64,000 nt of DNA. Source: Planctomycetaceae bacterium (GTDB lineage Bacteria; Planctomycetota; Phycisphaerae; SM23-33). Under the pieces are notes generated by a model. That model was not told the origin of the DNA and did not search any database. It saw nothing but the letters and a program-made list of their open reading frames with translations. How positions within the stretch are numbered: the first letter of the stretch is position 1; each line of letters begins with the position of its first letter. Positions 17,117 through 25,726 of this stretch are shown in pieces. Position numbers and translations under genes: made by a program. Location of the stretch: NCBI GenBank assembly GCA_039680605.1, contig JBDKTA010000041.1, positions 1 through 64,000 on the forward strand. The letters are read 5' to 3'.

Positions 17117-18988
17117 ATGAGCCCTTCAATGACTGATCACGGTAAACCTTACAGCGGCGTGCTGCCGATGACGCGCGGCGAGATGGACCGCCTGGGCTGG
17201 CGCGAGCTCGATGTGCTGCTCGTCAGCGGCGACGCGTATGTTGATCATCCGTCGTTTGGCGTGGCGGTGCTGGGGCGGTGGCTGGCGACGCACGGGTACC
17301 GCGTGGGAATCGTCGCGCAACCGCGGTGGGACCGGTCTGACGACATCCTCGCGATGGGCCGCCCGCGGCTTTTTGCCGGCGTGACGGCCGGGGCGCTGGA
17401 TTCGATGCTGGCGCACTACACGGCGTTTCGCAAGAAGCGCAGCGACGACGCCTACACGCCCGGCGGGGCGGCGGGGCGGCGGCCTAACCGCGCAACGCTG
17501 GTCTACGCGGGGCTGGTCAAGGGCTCCATGCCCGGCCTGCCGGTCGTTCTGGGGGGTATTGAGGCCTCGCTGCGGCGAATCACGCATTACGACTTCTGGA
17601 CCGACAAGCTCCGCCGCTCGATCCTGCTCGACGCCAAGGCCGATTTGCTGCTGTACGGGATGGCCGAGCGGTCGATCCTGGCCGCGGCGGCGGCGTTTGA
17701 AACGCTCACCGGCGAGATCGATCGCGCCGCGCGCAGTCGCGCATTTGCAGCTATCGGCGGCGCGGCGTTCTTCGGCAGCGAGAGCGACATCCCGGAAGGG
17801 TCGGCCGTCATCCGCCTGCCCTCGCATGAGGAGATGCTGGCGCGGCCGGCCGCGTTGATGGACGCGGCGCTGGCCCAAGAGCGCCAGGTACACCAGGGCG
17901 CCTGGGCGGTGCAGAGCGTCGAAGGCCGCAGCCTCATCCTCACGCCGCCCGGTGGCACAGGCTTTCCAGCCTGTGACTCACAGCCTGGAAAGGCTGTGCC
18001 ACCCGAGCTCGACGCGATCTATGCCATGCCGTTCACGCGCGAGCCGCACCCGTCGTACCGCCAGAGCGTGCCGGCCGCGGACATGATCCGCTTCAGCATC
18101 ACCAGCCATCGCGGCTGCGCGGGCGGGTGTTCGTTCTGCGGCTTGGCGGCGCACCAGGGGCGGCGCATCGCCTCGCGAAGCGAGGGCTCAATCGAAGCCG
18201 AGGCGCGAGCGATGACGCGCCACGCGCGGTGGAAGGGCTCGATCAGCGACGTCGGTGGGCCGACCGCCAACATGTGGGGCGCCCGCTGCAGCGGCGACCC
18301 ATCGACCTGCACGCGCCCAAGTTGCCTGACGCCGGCGATCTGCCGCCACTTCGTCGACGCCCAGGGCGCCAACGCGGGCTTGCTCGAACGCGTGCGGACC
18401 ACCAGCGGCGTCAAGAACGTCCGCGTGGCCAGCGGCGTGCGGTACGACCTGGCGATGCGATCCAGCGCGTACCTCGAAACGCTGATCGGCCAGTTCGTCG
18501 GCGGCCAGCTCAAGATCGCCCCCGAGCACATCGCCGACCGCGTCCTGCGCCTGATGCGCAAGCCGCCCGCCGAGGCCTTCGAGAAGTTCCTCGAGCTGTT
18601 CGAGCGGCTCTGCCGGCGCGCGGGCAAGGAGCAGTTCGTCGTGCCGTACCTGATCAGCGCCTTTCCCGGATGCACCGACGCCGACATGCGGCAGCTTGCC
18701 GCGTGGCTCAAGCAGCGCGGGTGGAAGCCCCAGCAGGTGCAGTGCTTCATCCCGCTGCCGGGCACGGTCGCCGCGGCGATGTTCTACGCCGGAATCGACC
18801 CGCAGGGCAATGCCATCCCCGTCGCCCGCACCGACGCCGAACGCCTGCGGATGCACTACCTGCTTGCCCCAGCGGGGGAGGATTCACCGCAGAGACCGCA
18901 GAGACCGCAGAGACCGCAGAGGAAGAAGGAAGGATGGAACAATGGAATGATGGAAAAGAGGAAGAATGGAAGAACGCGGCGCGGATGA
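17117..18988 (+). CDS. YgiQ family radical SAM protein
   Basis: This 623-residue protein is of the YgiQ (UPF0313) type. It has an N-terminal domain of about 270 residues ([20 protein letters not shown] and [16 protein letters not shown] are hallmarks), then a radical SAM core whose 4Fe-4S cysteines are in [11 protein letters not shown] (CX3CX2C, near residue 335). The biochemical reaction is not known to me. At 17952-18002 the gene carries palindromic repeat A2 in frame, adding [17 protein letters not shown] between the conserved TPP and [10 protein letters not shown]. The last 30-odd codons run into another dispersed repeat ([17 protein letters not shown]), so the natural C-terminus has probably been lost or extended. 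Confidence 0.9.
   Translation: MSPSMTDHGKPYSGVLPMTRGEMDRLGWRELDVLLVSGDAYVDHPSFGVAVLGRWLATHGYRVGIVAQPRWDRSDDILAMGRPRLFAGVTAGALDSMLAHYTAFRKKRSDDAYTPGGAAGRRPNRATLVYAGLVKGSMPGLPVVLGGIEASLRRITHYDFWTDKLRRSILLDAKADLLLYGMAERSILAAAAAFETLTGEIDRAARSRAFAAIGGAAFFGSESDIPEGSAVIRLPSHEEMLARPAALMDAALAQERQVHQGAWAVQSVEGRSLILTPPGGTGFPACDSQPGKAVPPELDAIYAMPFTREPHPSYRQSVPAADMIRFSITSHRGCAGGCSFCGLAAHQGRRIASRSEGSIEAEARAMTRHARWKGSISDVGGPTANMWGARCSGDPSTCTRPSCLTPAICRHFVDAQGANAGLLERVRTTSGVKNVRVASGVRYDLAMRSSAYLETLIGQFVGGQLKIAPEHIADRVLRLMRKPPAEAFEKFLELFERLCRRAGKEQFVVPYLISAFPGCTDADMRQLAAWLKQRGWKPQQVQCFIPLPGTVAAAMFYAGIDPQGNAIPVARTDAERLRMHYLLAPAGEDSPQRPQRPQRPQRKKEGWNNGMMEKRKNGRTRRG
17952..18002. repeat. palindromic repeat family A, copy 2 (inside ygiQ-like gene)
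   Basis: 51 nt: GTGGCACAGGCTTTCCAGCC, a short loop, then CAGCCTGGAAAGGCTGTGCC and AC. The length is exactly 17 codons and the frame stays open through it. Confidence 0.92.
18886..18922. repeat. tandem ACCGCAGAG repeat, end of ygiQ-like gene
   Basis: Four units of about 9 nt (CCGCAGAGA) of the dispersed family F. They encode the [12 protein letters not shown] tail of the radical SAM protein. Confidence 0.8.
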
Positions 18989-19080
18989 TTCGAAGTGACT
19001 CGCGAGTCCCTGACCGAAGGCGCGTTACCGAAAGATGTTACGCTGCAAGCAGGGAAATCTCACCACTCACCACTCACAAC

Positions 19081-20724
19081 TCAGTTCTTCCCGCGCGGTT
19101 TGAACGTCACCTTGTCGATGACCTCGCCGGTCTCGTACGCCACCGCCTGCATCTGCAAAGCGTCTTTGGTCACTTCGAAGAGGCAGTAGTGGTTCTTGTC
19201 GCCGATGGCGACTTTCGAGGCTTTGTTGGCGGCCACCATGTCGCTGCGCAGCGGCCAGCCCAGCCCGCCGGCGCGGCTGGTCATGATCGTCGTGACGCTC
19301 TCGTCGGCCGCCGGCTCGTTGCGCTGGTAGCTGTAGTGGTAGCTGCCTATGGTGGCCGTGACCTTGTACTTCACCAGCAGCGGGCTGATATTCTTGGCGA
19401 TGTACTCCACCGCCGGCTTTGAAAAATACTTGGCGTTCTGCCCCGAGCAGTTGGGCGTCTGCGAGTTGAAGACGATGACGTAATCTTCCTTGGCGTTCTT
19501 GAGCACATCCTCCAGCCAGGCCTTGCCGGCGCCCTTGTCCTCCATCATCGACATCGCCTCGATCCCGATCAGCCGCACCTTGCCCAGCGCCTGCGTCCAG
19601 TAATTCCATGTCCCGTCGGCAGTGGGGAAGTAGAACTCGCTGCCCCAGGCCTCCATCGAGTACGTGTCGGGGTAGCCCGGCACGGCGTACATCGGCATGC
19701 GGGCCAGCGCCTCGCGGCTGTAGTAGAAGAAGTCGTTCGTCCACATCTGGTCGTGGGTGGCCACGTTCTGCATCACGCCGCCATGCACGAAGATCTGTCC
19801 GCCCGAGGCCGGCAGCTTGGCGAAGAATGCCTTGAGCTCCTCGGGATGATGGCCGTAGATGTACGTGTTGGCCGCGGCGACGAACTTGAACCCCTCGCCG
19901 AAGACCGGCACGACCACTTCGTAAGGCCCGTACGCCTTGGTCGCCCCGGCTGAGGACTTGGCCGTCAGTGTGTAGGCGAACTTCTTCGTCCCCTTGGGGA
20001 TCGCCGCCTTCGCCCGCAGCAATCGCGTCTTGGGCAAGGCCTGCTGTGTTTGCGCCCCGGCAGGTTCGAGCGGTTTGACCGTCACCGTGAAATCGCACGC
20101 CGTCACCGCTCGGGCGGTGAAGGTGAAGTAGTCCTCGCCGATGGGCCCCAGCGTCGGCCCGCGGTCGAGCGAGACCAGGTCGGCCCCGAGCGTCTCCAGG
20201 GCAAGTGCCGCAGGGGCGTCGCTCTTGGAAGACGGCGGCGCCCACAGCACGGCCGCCACCGTCAGCGTGTTGGCGCCTTTGTGCAGCAGGTCAGGGTCGA
20301 TGGTGAGATAGTTGTACAGGCGCGAGGGGAAGTGCCCCGCGTCGGTCTCCTTGCCGTTGACAGCCAGCTTGACGTTGACGAGGGTGGGGCAGGCTCCGAC
20401 GTACCGCCGCTGGACGCTGTCGGCGTCGGTCAGGGCGAAGGCCCCAGTCCCCGACGCTGTCACGATCTTGACAGCCCCGATCCTGGCGGTGTCGTCGATG
20501 GTGAACGTCGCCCGCGCGACACAGGCATTTTTGGCATCCGGATGCCCCGTCACCGTCACCGTCGGCGCCTCGGGCGAGAACGTCTTGCCGCCGTCGCGGC
20601 TGTATTCCCACTTCGCCGCCAGCGGCGCTCCGAGCGGCGGGGGGACCTTGGGCCCATCCGCGAAGCCGCAAGCGGCCAGAAGAACGATCACCGATAATGC
20701 CACCAGACCATTTCGCGTGTTCAT
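19081..20724 (-). CDS. lipoprotein with degenerate metallophosphoesterase-like domain
   Basis: This protein of about 547 residues starts with a lipoprotein signal (LVALSVIVLLAAC, Cys at residue 19). Residues about 30-270 look like beta-sandwich regions. From about 290 the order of blocks follows calcineurin-like (purple acid phosphatase type) phosphoesterases: GQIFVHGGVMQ where GD is expected, MYAVPGYPDTYS where GNHD is expected, GKAWLEDVLKNAKEDYVIVF, SQTP in place of HxP, and TIGSYHYSYQRNEP in place of GHxHxYER. All the metal ligands appear replaced, so it is probably a catalytically dead, surface-held binding protein. The fold call is inference from block order. Start at 20724 (MNTRNG) gives the signal peptide. 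Confidence 0.65.
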   Translation of the reverse strand: MNTRNGLVALSVIVLLAACGFADGPKVPPPLGAPLAAKWEYSRDGGKTFSPEAPTVTVTGHPDAKNACVARATFTIDDTARIGAVKIVTASGTGAFALTDADSVQRRYVGACPTLVNVKLAVNGKETDAGHFPSRLYNYLTIDPDLLHKGANTLTVAAVLWAPPSSKSDAPAALALETLGADLVSLDRGPTLGPIGEDYFTFTARAVTACDFTVTVKPLEPAGAQTQQALPKTRLLRAKAAIPKGTKKFAYTLTAKSSAGATKAYGPYEVVVPVFGEGFKFVAAANTYIYGHHPEELKAFFAKLPASGGQIFVHGGVMQNVATHDQMWTNDFFYYSREALARMPMYAVPGYPDTYSMEAWGSEFYFPTADGTWNYWTQALGKVRLIGIEAMSMMEDKGAGKAWLEDVLKNAKEDYVIVFNSQTPNCSGQNAKYFSKPAVEYIAKNISPLLVKYKVTATIGSYHYSYQRNEPAADESVTTIMTSRAGGLGWPLRSDMVAANKASKVAIGDKNHYCLFEVTKDALQMQAVAYETGEVIDKVTFKPRGKN

Positions 20725-20888
20725 CGTATGCACTCGTAAGAAGAAAGAAGAAGCTTCGCCACAAAGGTCACCAAAAATACAGAAAGAGACAGGGATCAAG
20801 ACTCCTTCGTCCTTATCTTCTTCGTGTTCTTTGTGCTCTTTGTGGCAAAGTCTTTGTTTCTACCTCATCCGCCTCTGTGCCTCTGTGG

Positions 20889-22973
20889 TCAGTTCTTATC
20901 CCTGACCGCGCGGGCGATGATGTGGTCCTGCATTTCTTCAGACAGGCCCGTGAACCGCGCGGAGTAGCCCCAGACTCGCACGATCAAGTCGGCGTACTTC
21001 TCGGGGTGGGCCTTGGCGGCTTTGAGCGTTTCGATGTCGTAGATCGCCGTGTTCATCGTCGTGGCGCCCATCTTCAGGCCCGCTTGCAGAAGACTCTTGA
21101 CCAGGGCGGCTCCGGCGGAGTTTCTGGGGGCCATGTCGCGAGAGAGGCCCACGTGGAAAATCGCCACGCCGACGGCTTCGTGAAGCGGGCTCTTGGTGGC
21201 CGAGCGGATGACGGCAGTGGGGCCGCTGATCGCCCGGCCGGGCGTGGGCGAAAAGTGCTCGCCCACCGGTTCCATCCACTTTCGCCCGTCGGCGGTGGCG
21301 CCGCAGTTCTGGGCCGTGGGCAGGAAGCTGTGGTTGAACAGGCATGGCCAGTTCCCTCGCCCCGTAGCGGAAGGATAGTGGCGCACGCAGTCGATGGCGC
21401 GCCGTGCGGCCTCGGCGATAATGCGATCGACGTAATCATCGTCGTTGCCGTACTTGGGGGCGGCCAGGCACTGGCGGCGGAGGGGCTCGAAGCCTTTCCA
21501 GTCGGCGGCAAGGGCCTGGCGAAGCTGGTCGGCCGTGGCGGCTTTGTCTTCGAAAATCACCTTCCGAATGGCGGCCAGGCAGTCGCCTGCCGTGCCCAGC
21601 GTTCCCAGGAAGATACCCAGAATCGGCGTCTCGACGCCGCCGCGGAAAGGATCCAGACCCGTCTCGAGCACCGTCTTGAACGTGCCGGCCATCACCGGCG
21701 AGGAGATGCCATGGTCCATGGCCGCTCGCCAGCCTGTGTTCTGCTGCTCGAGGCGCGTCTCGATCTGGTGCTTGAACTGCGTCCAGAAGGCATCGAAGAA
21801 CTGGTCGAAGCTGGTCATCTCGGCGAAGTCGCCCGTGCACAGTCCCGCCTCGGCCATGCCGGAGAAGTCATGCGCCTGCTCATCCTTGCGCAGGCTCTGC
21901 TTGGGGGCCTGGCGGCAGGAGGGGCAGTCTTTGCCGTTGAAGATCGCCAGCTCCAGGCTCTTGAGCGCGTCGACGATGGTGAAGGTGATCGTCGATTGGC
22001 CGTCGATCGTGACTTCGTTGCAGCCGTCGTTGGCGAAGTTGCGGGCCAGCTCGATCGGCACGCCGTAGTTCACCAGCGAGGGGATGATCAACTCATCATT
22101 ATAAATGGTGCCCTGCCCGTGGCCGACGAGCTGCAGCTCGACGACTTTGTCGATAAACGCCGCCGGCGTTCGCGCGTGGATACGGGCGCTGAGGAACGGG
22201 TTGGTGTCATTGACGGCGATGGCCGTGTCGATCAGCAGATACGACACATCGTTGGTGGCGTCGTTGCCGGCGGCGTCCTGCCCGCCGACCATCAGGTTCA
22301 TCAGCCCCATCGCCGGGTGGTCGACGACGATATTCAGTAGCCGCCACAGCTCGCACGTCAGCTCCAGCGCCTCGTCGCGCGTCAGCCGCCCGGCCGCCAC
22401 GTCGGCAACGTAGAAGGGGTTGAGGTGCTGGTCGAGCCGGCCGATCGTGCTGGAGACGTTGTACATCCCGCGCATGGAGTGGATGAACCAGAAAAGCTGC
22501 ACTGCCTGGGCGAAGGTCGCCGGCGGCCCGGCGGCCAGGGCGGCGCAGTTTTCGGCGATGGCCTTGAGCCGGTGCCGCTCGGCCGTGGTGGCGCCGGTCA
22601 TCTGATCCTGGGCCAGCCTGGCGTGTGCGGCGATGAACGAGGCGATGGCCTCGTACACGCATGCGATGTTGCGGAGGTAGTCGGCCTGCTCGGGCGCCAG
22701 CCGCGTGGCATTTTCCCGTGCCGTTGCGGCGATGCCGCTGACGCCCAGGCGCAGCAGGGTGCGGACGTCCATGGGGTAATGCAGGTTGTCGGCGCCCCAG
22801 TTCATACCTTGGGAGCAGGTGCGCCGCATGGGTCCGGCGATGAGCCCCTGCGGGCGGATCTCGGGGGGCGTCTGGGCGAGGGATTGCACGGTGTGCTCGG
22901 CAATCTGCCGGGCCAGTTCGATACGCTTCTGGACCAGATCCTGGGACTGCTGGGCGGTCTGCGTGGCGGTCAA
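20889..22973 (-). CDS. glycyl radical enzyme (pyruvate formate-lyase-like)
   Basis: This protein of about 694 residues is a glycyl radical enzyme. The C-terminal radical motif is VWGYSARF (Gly radical site) and the active-site loop is NDGCNEVT, a Cys-x-Glu pair. That pair is typical of the eliminase/dehydratase-type members, whereas true pyruvate formate-lyase has two adjacent Cys. The enzyme therefore acts without oxygen on an unknown, probably diol or amino-alcohol-like, substrate. I favour the TTG at 22973, because AAAGGAGAGG lies just ahead of it; an ATG at 23000 would add nine residues but has no ribosome site. No radical SAM activase lies next to it, which is unusual. Confidence 0.85.
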   Translation of the reverse strand: MTATQTAQQSQDLVQKRIELARQIAEHTVQSLAQTPPEIRPQGLIAGPMRRTCSQGMNWGADNLHYPMDVRTLLRLGVSGIAATARENATRLAPEQADYLRNIACVYEAIASFIAAHARLAQDQMTGATTAERHRLKAIAENCAALAAGPPATFAQAVQLFWFIHSMRGMYNVSSTIGRLDQHLNPFYVADVAAGRLTRDEALELTCELWRLLNIVVDHPAMGLMNLMVGGQDAAGNDATNDVSYLLIDTAIAVNDTNPFLSARIHARTPAAFIDKVVELQLVGHGQGTIYNDELIIPSLVNYGVPIELARNFANDGCNEVTIDGQSTITFTIVDALKSLELAIFNGKDCPSCRQAPKQSLRKDEQAHDFSGMAEAGLCTGDFAEMTSFDQFFDAFWTQFKHQIETRLEQQNTGWRAAMDHGISSPVMAGTFKTVLETGLDPFRGGVETPILGIFLGTLGTAGDCLAAIRKVIFEDKAATADQLRQALAADWKGFEPLRRQCLAAPKYGNDDDYVDRIIAEAARRAIDCVRHYPSATGRGNWPCLFNHSFLPTAQNCGATADGRKWMEPVGEHFSPTPGRAISGPTAVIRSATKSPLHEAVGVAIFHVGLSRDMAPRNSAGAALVKSLLQAGLKMGATTMNTAIYDIETLKAAKAHPEKYADLIVRVWGYSARFTGLSEEMQDHIIARAVRDKN

Positions 22974-23358
22974 CGTCCTCTCCTTTGGCCAAAAGAGCAT
23001 TCTATGCCCTTTTTTTGTCCTACGGTCAAAGAAAAACCGACGACGAGGACGAGGACGACGAGGACGAAAAGGGATGCACTCATGGTCCGCCTCGGTGCAA
23101 GGGGACAAATGGGCCGCTGAGGTCGCAGAGGACGCTGAGGAAGGAAGAAGACGAAGAAACCAGAAGGATGGATGCATGGAAGGATGAATGGATGTGTGGG
23201 ACGCCGGATCGTCCAGCCAATCATTCATCCAATTATCCAATCATCCAACCATCCATTCTTCCTCAGCGTCCTCAGCGACCTCAGCGGCTATTACTTGCTG
23301 CCGCCTTGACTTTGCCGCCCGCCATTCATACCGTCTGTGCTTCTACAGGAGTCAATCG
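22974..23358. other. intergenic repeat block between divergent genes
   Basis: This 385-nt gap between the divergent glycyl radical enzyme and Gfo/Idh genes holds no gene I support. It has inverted copies of repeat F (23111-23143 and 23261-23290) enclosing a GGATG-rich run and its CATCC-rich complement (about 23165-23258), so the block can fold into a long imperfect hairpin. A GACGAGGAC simple repeat lies near 23041-23066. Confidence 0.7.
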
Positions 23359-24381
23359 ATGATAAAACTGGCGATGATCGGTCTGGGCGGGATGGGACAT
23401 CATCACGCGGGCATTCTTTCCAAGATGCCCAACGTCAAGATCACCGGCGTGTGCGACCTGATCGAGGACAAGGCCAAGAGCGTCTCAAAGATCACCGGCG
23501 CGCCGTACACCCTCAAGTTCCGCGAGCTGCTCGCCGGCTGCGACGCCGTCTGGGTCTGCACCGAACCGTTCAACCGCGTCGAGATCGTCACCGCGGCCGC
23601 CGCTGCGGGCAAGCACATCTTTACCGAAAAGCCCATCTGCATCAGCCCCGACGACGCCGACACGATGATCGCCGCGGCAGAGAAGGCCGGCGTCACCTAC
23701 ATGCTCGGGTACGTGCTGCGATACACGCAGCCGTACCGCATCATGCGCGACACGCTGGCCAGCGGCGAACTGGGCGACCTGGTGACCGCCTGGACGCGGC
23801 GGTTCATGCCCTTTGACATGTCCGTGGCGCGGTGGTATGGGCACCAGGAAACGTCCGGCGGGGTGGTGCTGGACTTCGGCAGCCACGATATCAACTGGCT
23901 GCAATGGCTGGGCGGGCCGGTCAAGAACGTGATGTGCTTCGCGCGGCAGATTCAGCCGAAGATGGACGCACAGGAGCACGGGCTGCTGATGATGAACTTC
24001 GCCAACGGCGGGGCCGCCAGCACGGAGATGAGCTGGTGGTCGCACCTGAGCGAGAGTTCGGTGGGCGTGGTAGGCACCAAAGGCGCGATCATCGTCGGGC
24101 GCGACGGCGCGGTGCGCAAGAAACTCGACGGCTCCGACGAGCAAGTGCTCGACGTGCAGGCCGCCACGGCGATCGATCCTTCGGGCAACCTCGGACAGCG
24201 CGACCAGGCTGGCAAGATCGCCCGCGTCGACAACCCCAACGAGACGATCCAGCAGCATTTCTTCCGCTGCGTCGAGCAGGGACTGACGCCGATCACCAGC
24301 GCCCGCGACGGTCGCGACACCCTGAGACTGTATCGCGCGGCGATGGAGTCCGCCCGGACGGGCAAGAGCGTGGAACTGTAG
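23359..24381 (+). CDS. Gfo/Idh/MocA family oxidoreductase
   Basis: This 340-residue protein has an N-terminal Rossmann fold (LAMIGLGGMGHHHAGIL, residues 4-20) that binds NAD(P), the family block GKHIFTEKPICIS with the catalytic Lys of the EKP motif near residue 93, and a C-terminal alpha/beta domain including SGGVVLDFGSHDINWLQWLG. Members oxidise or epimerise sugars and cyclitols. The ATG at 23359 follows ACAGGAGTC, a good ribosome site. No partner gene is in the same operon, so the sugar is unknown. Confidence 0.9.
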   Translation: MIKLAMIGLGGMGHHHAGILSKMPNVKITGVCDLIEDKAKSVSKITGAPYTLKFRELLAGCDAVWVCTEPFNRVEIVTAAAAAGKHIFTEKPICISPDDADTMIAAAEKAGVTYMLGYVLRYTQPYRIMRDTLASGELGDLVTAWTRRFMPFDMSVARWYGHQETSGGVVLDFGSHDINWLQWLGGPVKNVMCFARQIQPKMDAQEHGLLMMNFANGGAASTEMSWWSHLSESSVGVVGTKGAIIVGRDGAVRKKLDGSDEQVLDVQAATAIDPSGNLGQRDQAGKIARVDNPNETIQQHFFRCVEQGLTPITSARDGRDTLRLYRAAMESARTGKSVEL

Positions 24382-24425
24382 TGTCTGCCCGCGGGTTCCG
24401 GGATCAGGGAGATTACGTCCACGAA

Positions 24426-24455
24426 CCTGCCCGCCGAAGCCTCGGCGAAGGCGGG
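24426..24455. mobile_element. 30-bp palindromic element D, copy 2
   Basis: Reads CCTGCCCGCC, then GAAGCCTCGGCGAAGGCGGG. It is flanked by GTCCACGAA and TGTCACGAGTGTCACGAATG, the same host repeat (N) that is found empty at 17057-17077. The target is therefore another repeat. Confidence 0.8.
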
Positions 24456-24548
24456 TGTCACGAGTGTCACGAATGGGGAAGAAACAAGGAACCCCTCGAG
24501 CAAGCTCGATCGCTGACGTTCCGATCCTGACAATCGCACTGCCGGATC

Positions 24549-25592
24549 TTAATCAAACGCCCGCATGATGGCCTCGGCGTCCCAGTTGAGCATTTCCGCC
24601 AGCGTCTTCTGCTGAGGTTTGGCGATGCGGCCTGGCGGGGTGGCGGGCCACTGCAGTTTGTCTTTGCCGGCGCTGTTTTCGAAAGGCAGCAGCGTGGCGT
24701 CCGCGGCCAATGAGGCGGCAGGTTTGCCGACGCCGATGCGGCTTTCAAACGTGTTGCTGACCAGGTACAGCACCGCAGCGTCCGTCAGGTCCGCCGCGGT
24801 GAGACGCGAGGCGTCGGCGTCGCCGGTGAAGACGCAACTGCGCACGATCAGCGGGCAGGGCAGGTTCGGCGGCGTGGCGGCGACTTGTCCCACCGGCGCC
24901 GCTGCGCCGGCGGGCTGCGTGGCGGGGGCGGCGCTGCGGCAGGCACGGAGCATGTAGCCGCCTTCTTTGGGCGCATCGAGGGCTCGCAACGTGGTCAGGG
25001 TGATGACGCCGCCGCAGGCGGCGCGGGCCAGGTCGTGGCGGCCTTCGATCGTGCTCAGCGTGATGAAGAACCGACCGGGCCCCTCCGCCACCAGGGCCTC
25101 GCGGTCGCCTTTGATCTCGACGTTCTGCACGATGATGCGATCGCCGGCGAGCTTCAGGGCCGTCTCGTGCTGCGTGCCCTCGGGGCGGGCGGCGTTCCAG
25201 AGGCGGATGTTGCGGACAAGGATATCGCGCCCGCGGACGGTCAGGGGAATTTCTCCATGCGGCGGGCCATCCTCCTTCGATAGCTTGCCCCGCATGAGCA
25301 CCGTGCCGGCGCGGTTGTGCCCGGTCAGGATGATCCGGGCCTTGTCGGGCCCGATGACGACGTTCTCGTCGTAGATACCCGGCAGGACGAGGATCTGCGT
25401 CCAGCCTTCGATCTTGGAGTCGGCGGCGTCGACGGCGGACTGGATCGTGCGGAACTCGGTGCGGTTGGCGCCGTTGGAGACGTACAGTATGCGCCCGACC
25501 TGCAGCGGGTTAGCCAGCGGCTGACGCTCGGGTCCGCACCCAGCGGCCGCCATTGCGAACATGATGAGCGAGAGAATTCGTTTGTCCGGCAT
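24549..25592 (-). CDS. pectinesterase-like beta-helix lipoprotein, catalytic residues altered
   Basis: This 347-residue protein has a lipoprotein signal (ILSLIMFAMAAAGC, Cys19). Residues about 45-110 show the start of a right-handed beta-helix of the pectin methylesterase type: FRTIQSAVDAA, then ILVLPGIYDENVVIGPDKAR. The block PLTVRGRDILVRNIRLWNAA also fits. Where pectinesterases have QDTL, this protein reads DREAL, and the later DFIFG region reads EGRHDLARA. Enzyme activity is therefore doubtful and glycan binding is more likely. It is convergent with the Gfo/Idh gene. Confidence 0.65.
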   Translation of the reverse strand: MPDKRILSLIMFAMAAAGCGPERQPLANPLQVGRILYVSNGANRTEFRTIQSAVDAADSKIEGWTQILVLPGIYDENVVIGPDKARIILTGHNRAGTVLMRGKLSKEDGPPHGEIPLTVRGRDILVRNIRLWNAARPEGTQHETALKLAGDRIIVQNVEIKGDREALVAEGPGRFFITLSTIEGRHDLARAACGGVITLTTLRALDAPKEGGYMLRACRSAAPATQPAGAAAPVGQVAATPPNLPCPLIVRSCVFTGDADASRLTAADLTDAAVLYLVSNTFESRIGVGKPAASLAADATLLPFENSAGKDKLQWPATPPGRIAKPQQKTLAEMLNWDAEAIMRAFD

Positions 25593-25726
25593 GGACGAAC
25601 TCCAAAAAGCCAGGTGCCATGGCGGCCGGTCAATTAAGCCGATCCACCAATTAACCAGTTAACCAATCCACCAGTTAACCAGTATCATATCCGCCGCTCA
25701 AGAGTTCCTTTGCTGGAGAAACGATC

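Noticed and set aside
20889-22973. Classical pyruvate formate-lyase (pflB)
   Set aside because: The adjacent Cys-Cys pair of PflB is missing; the active site is Cys-x-Glu.
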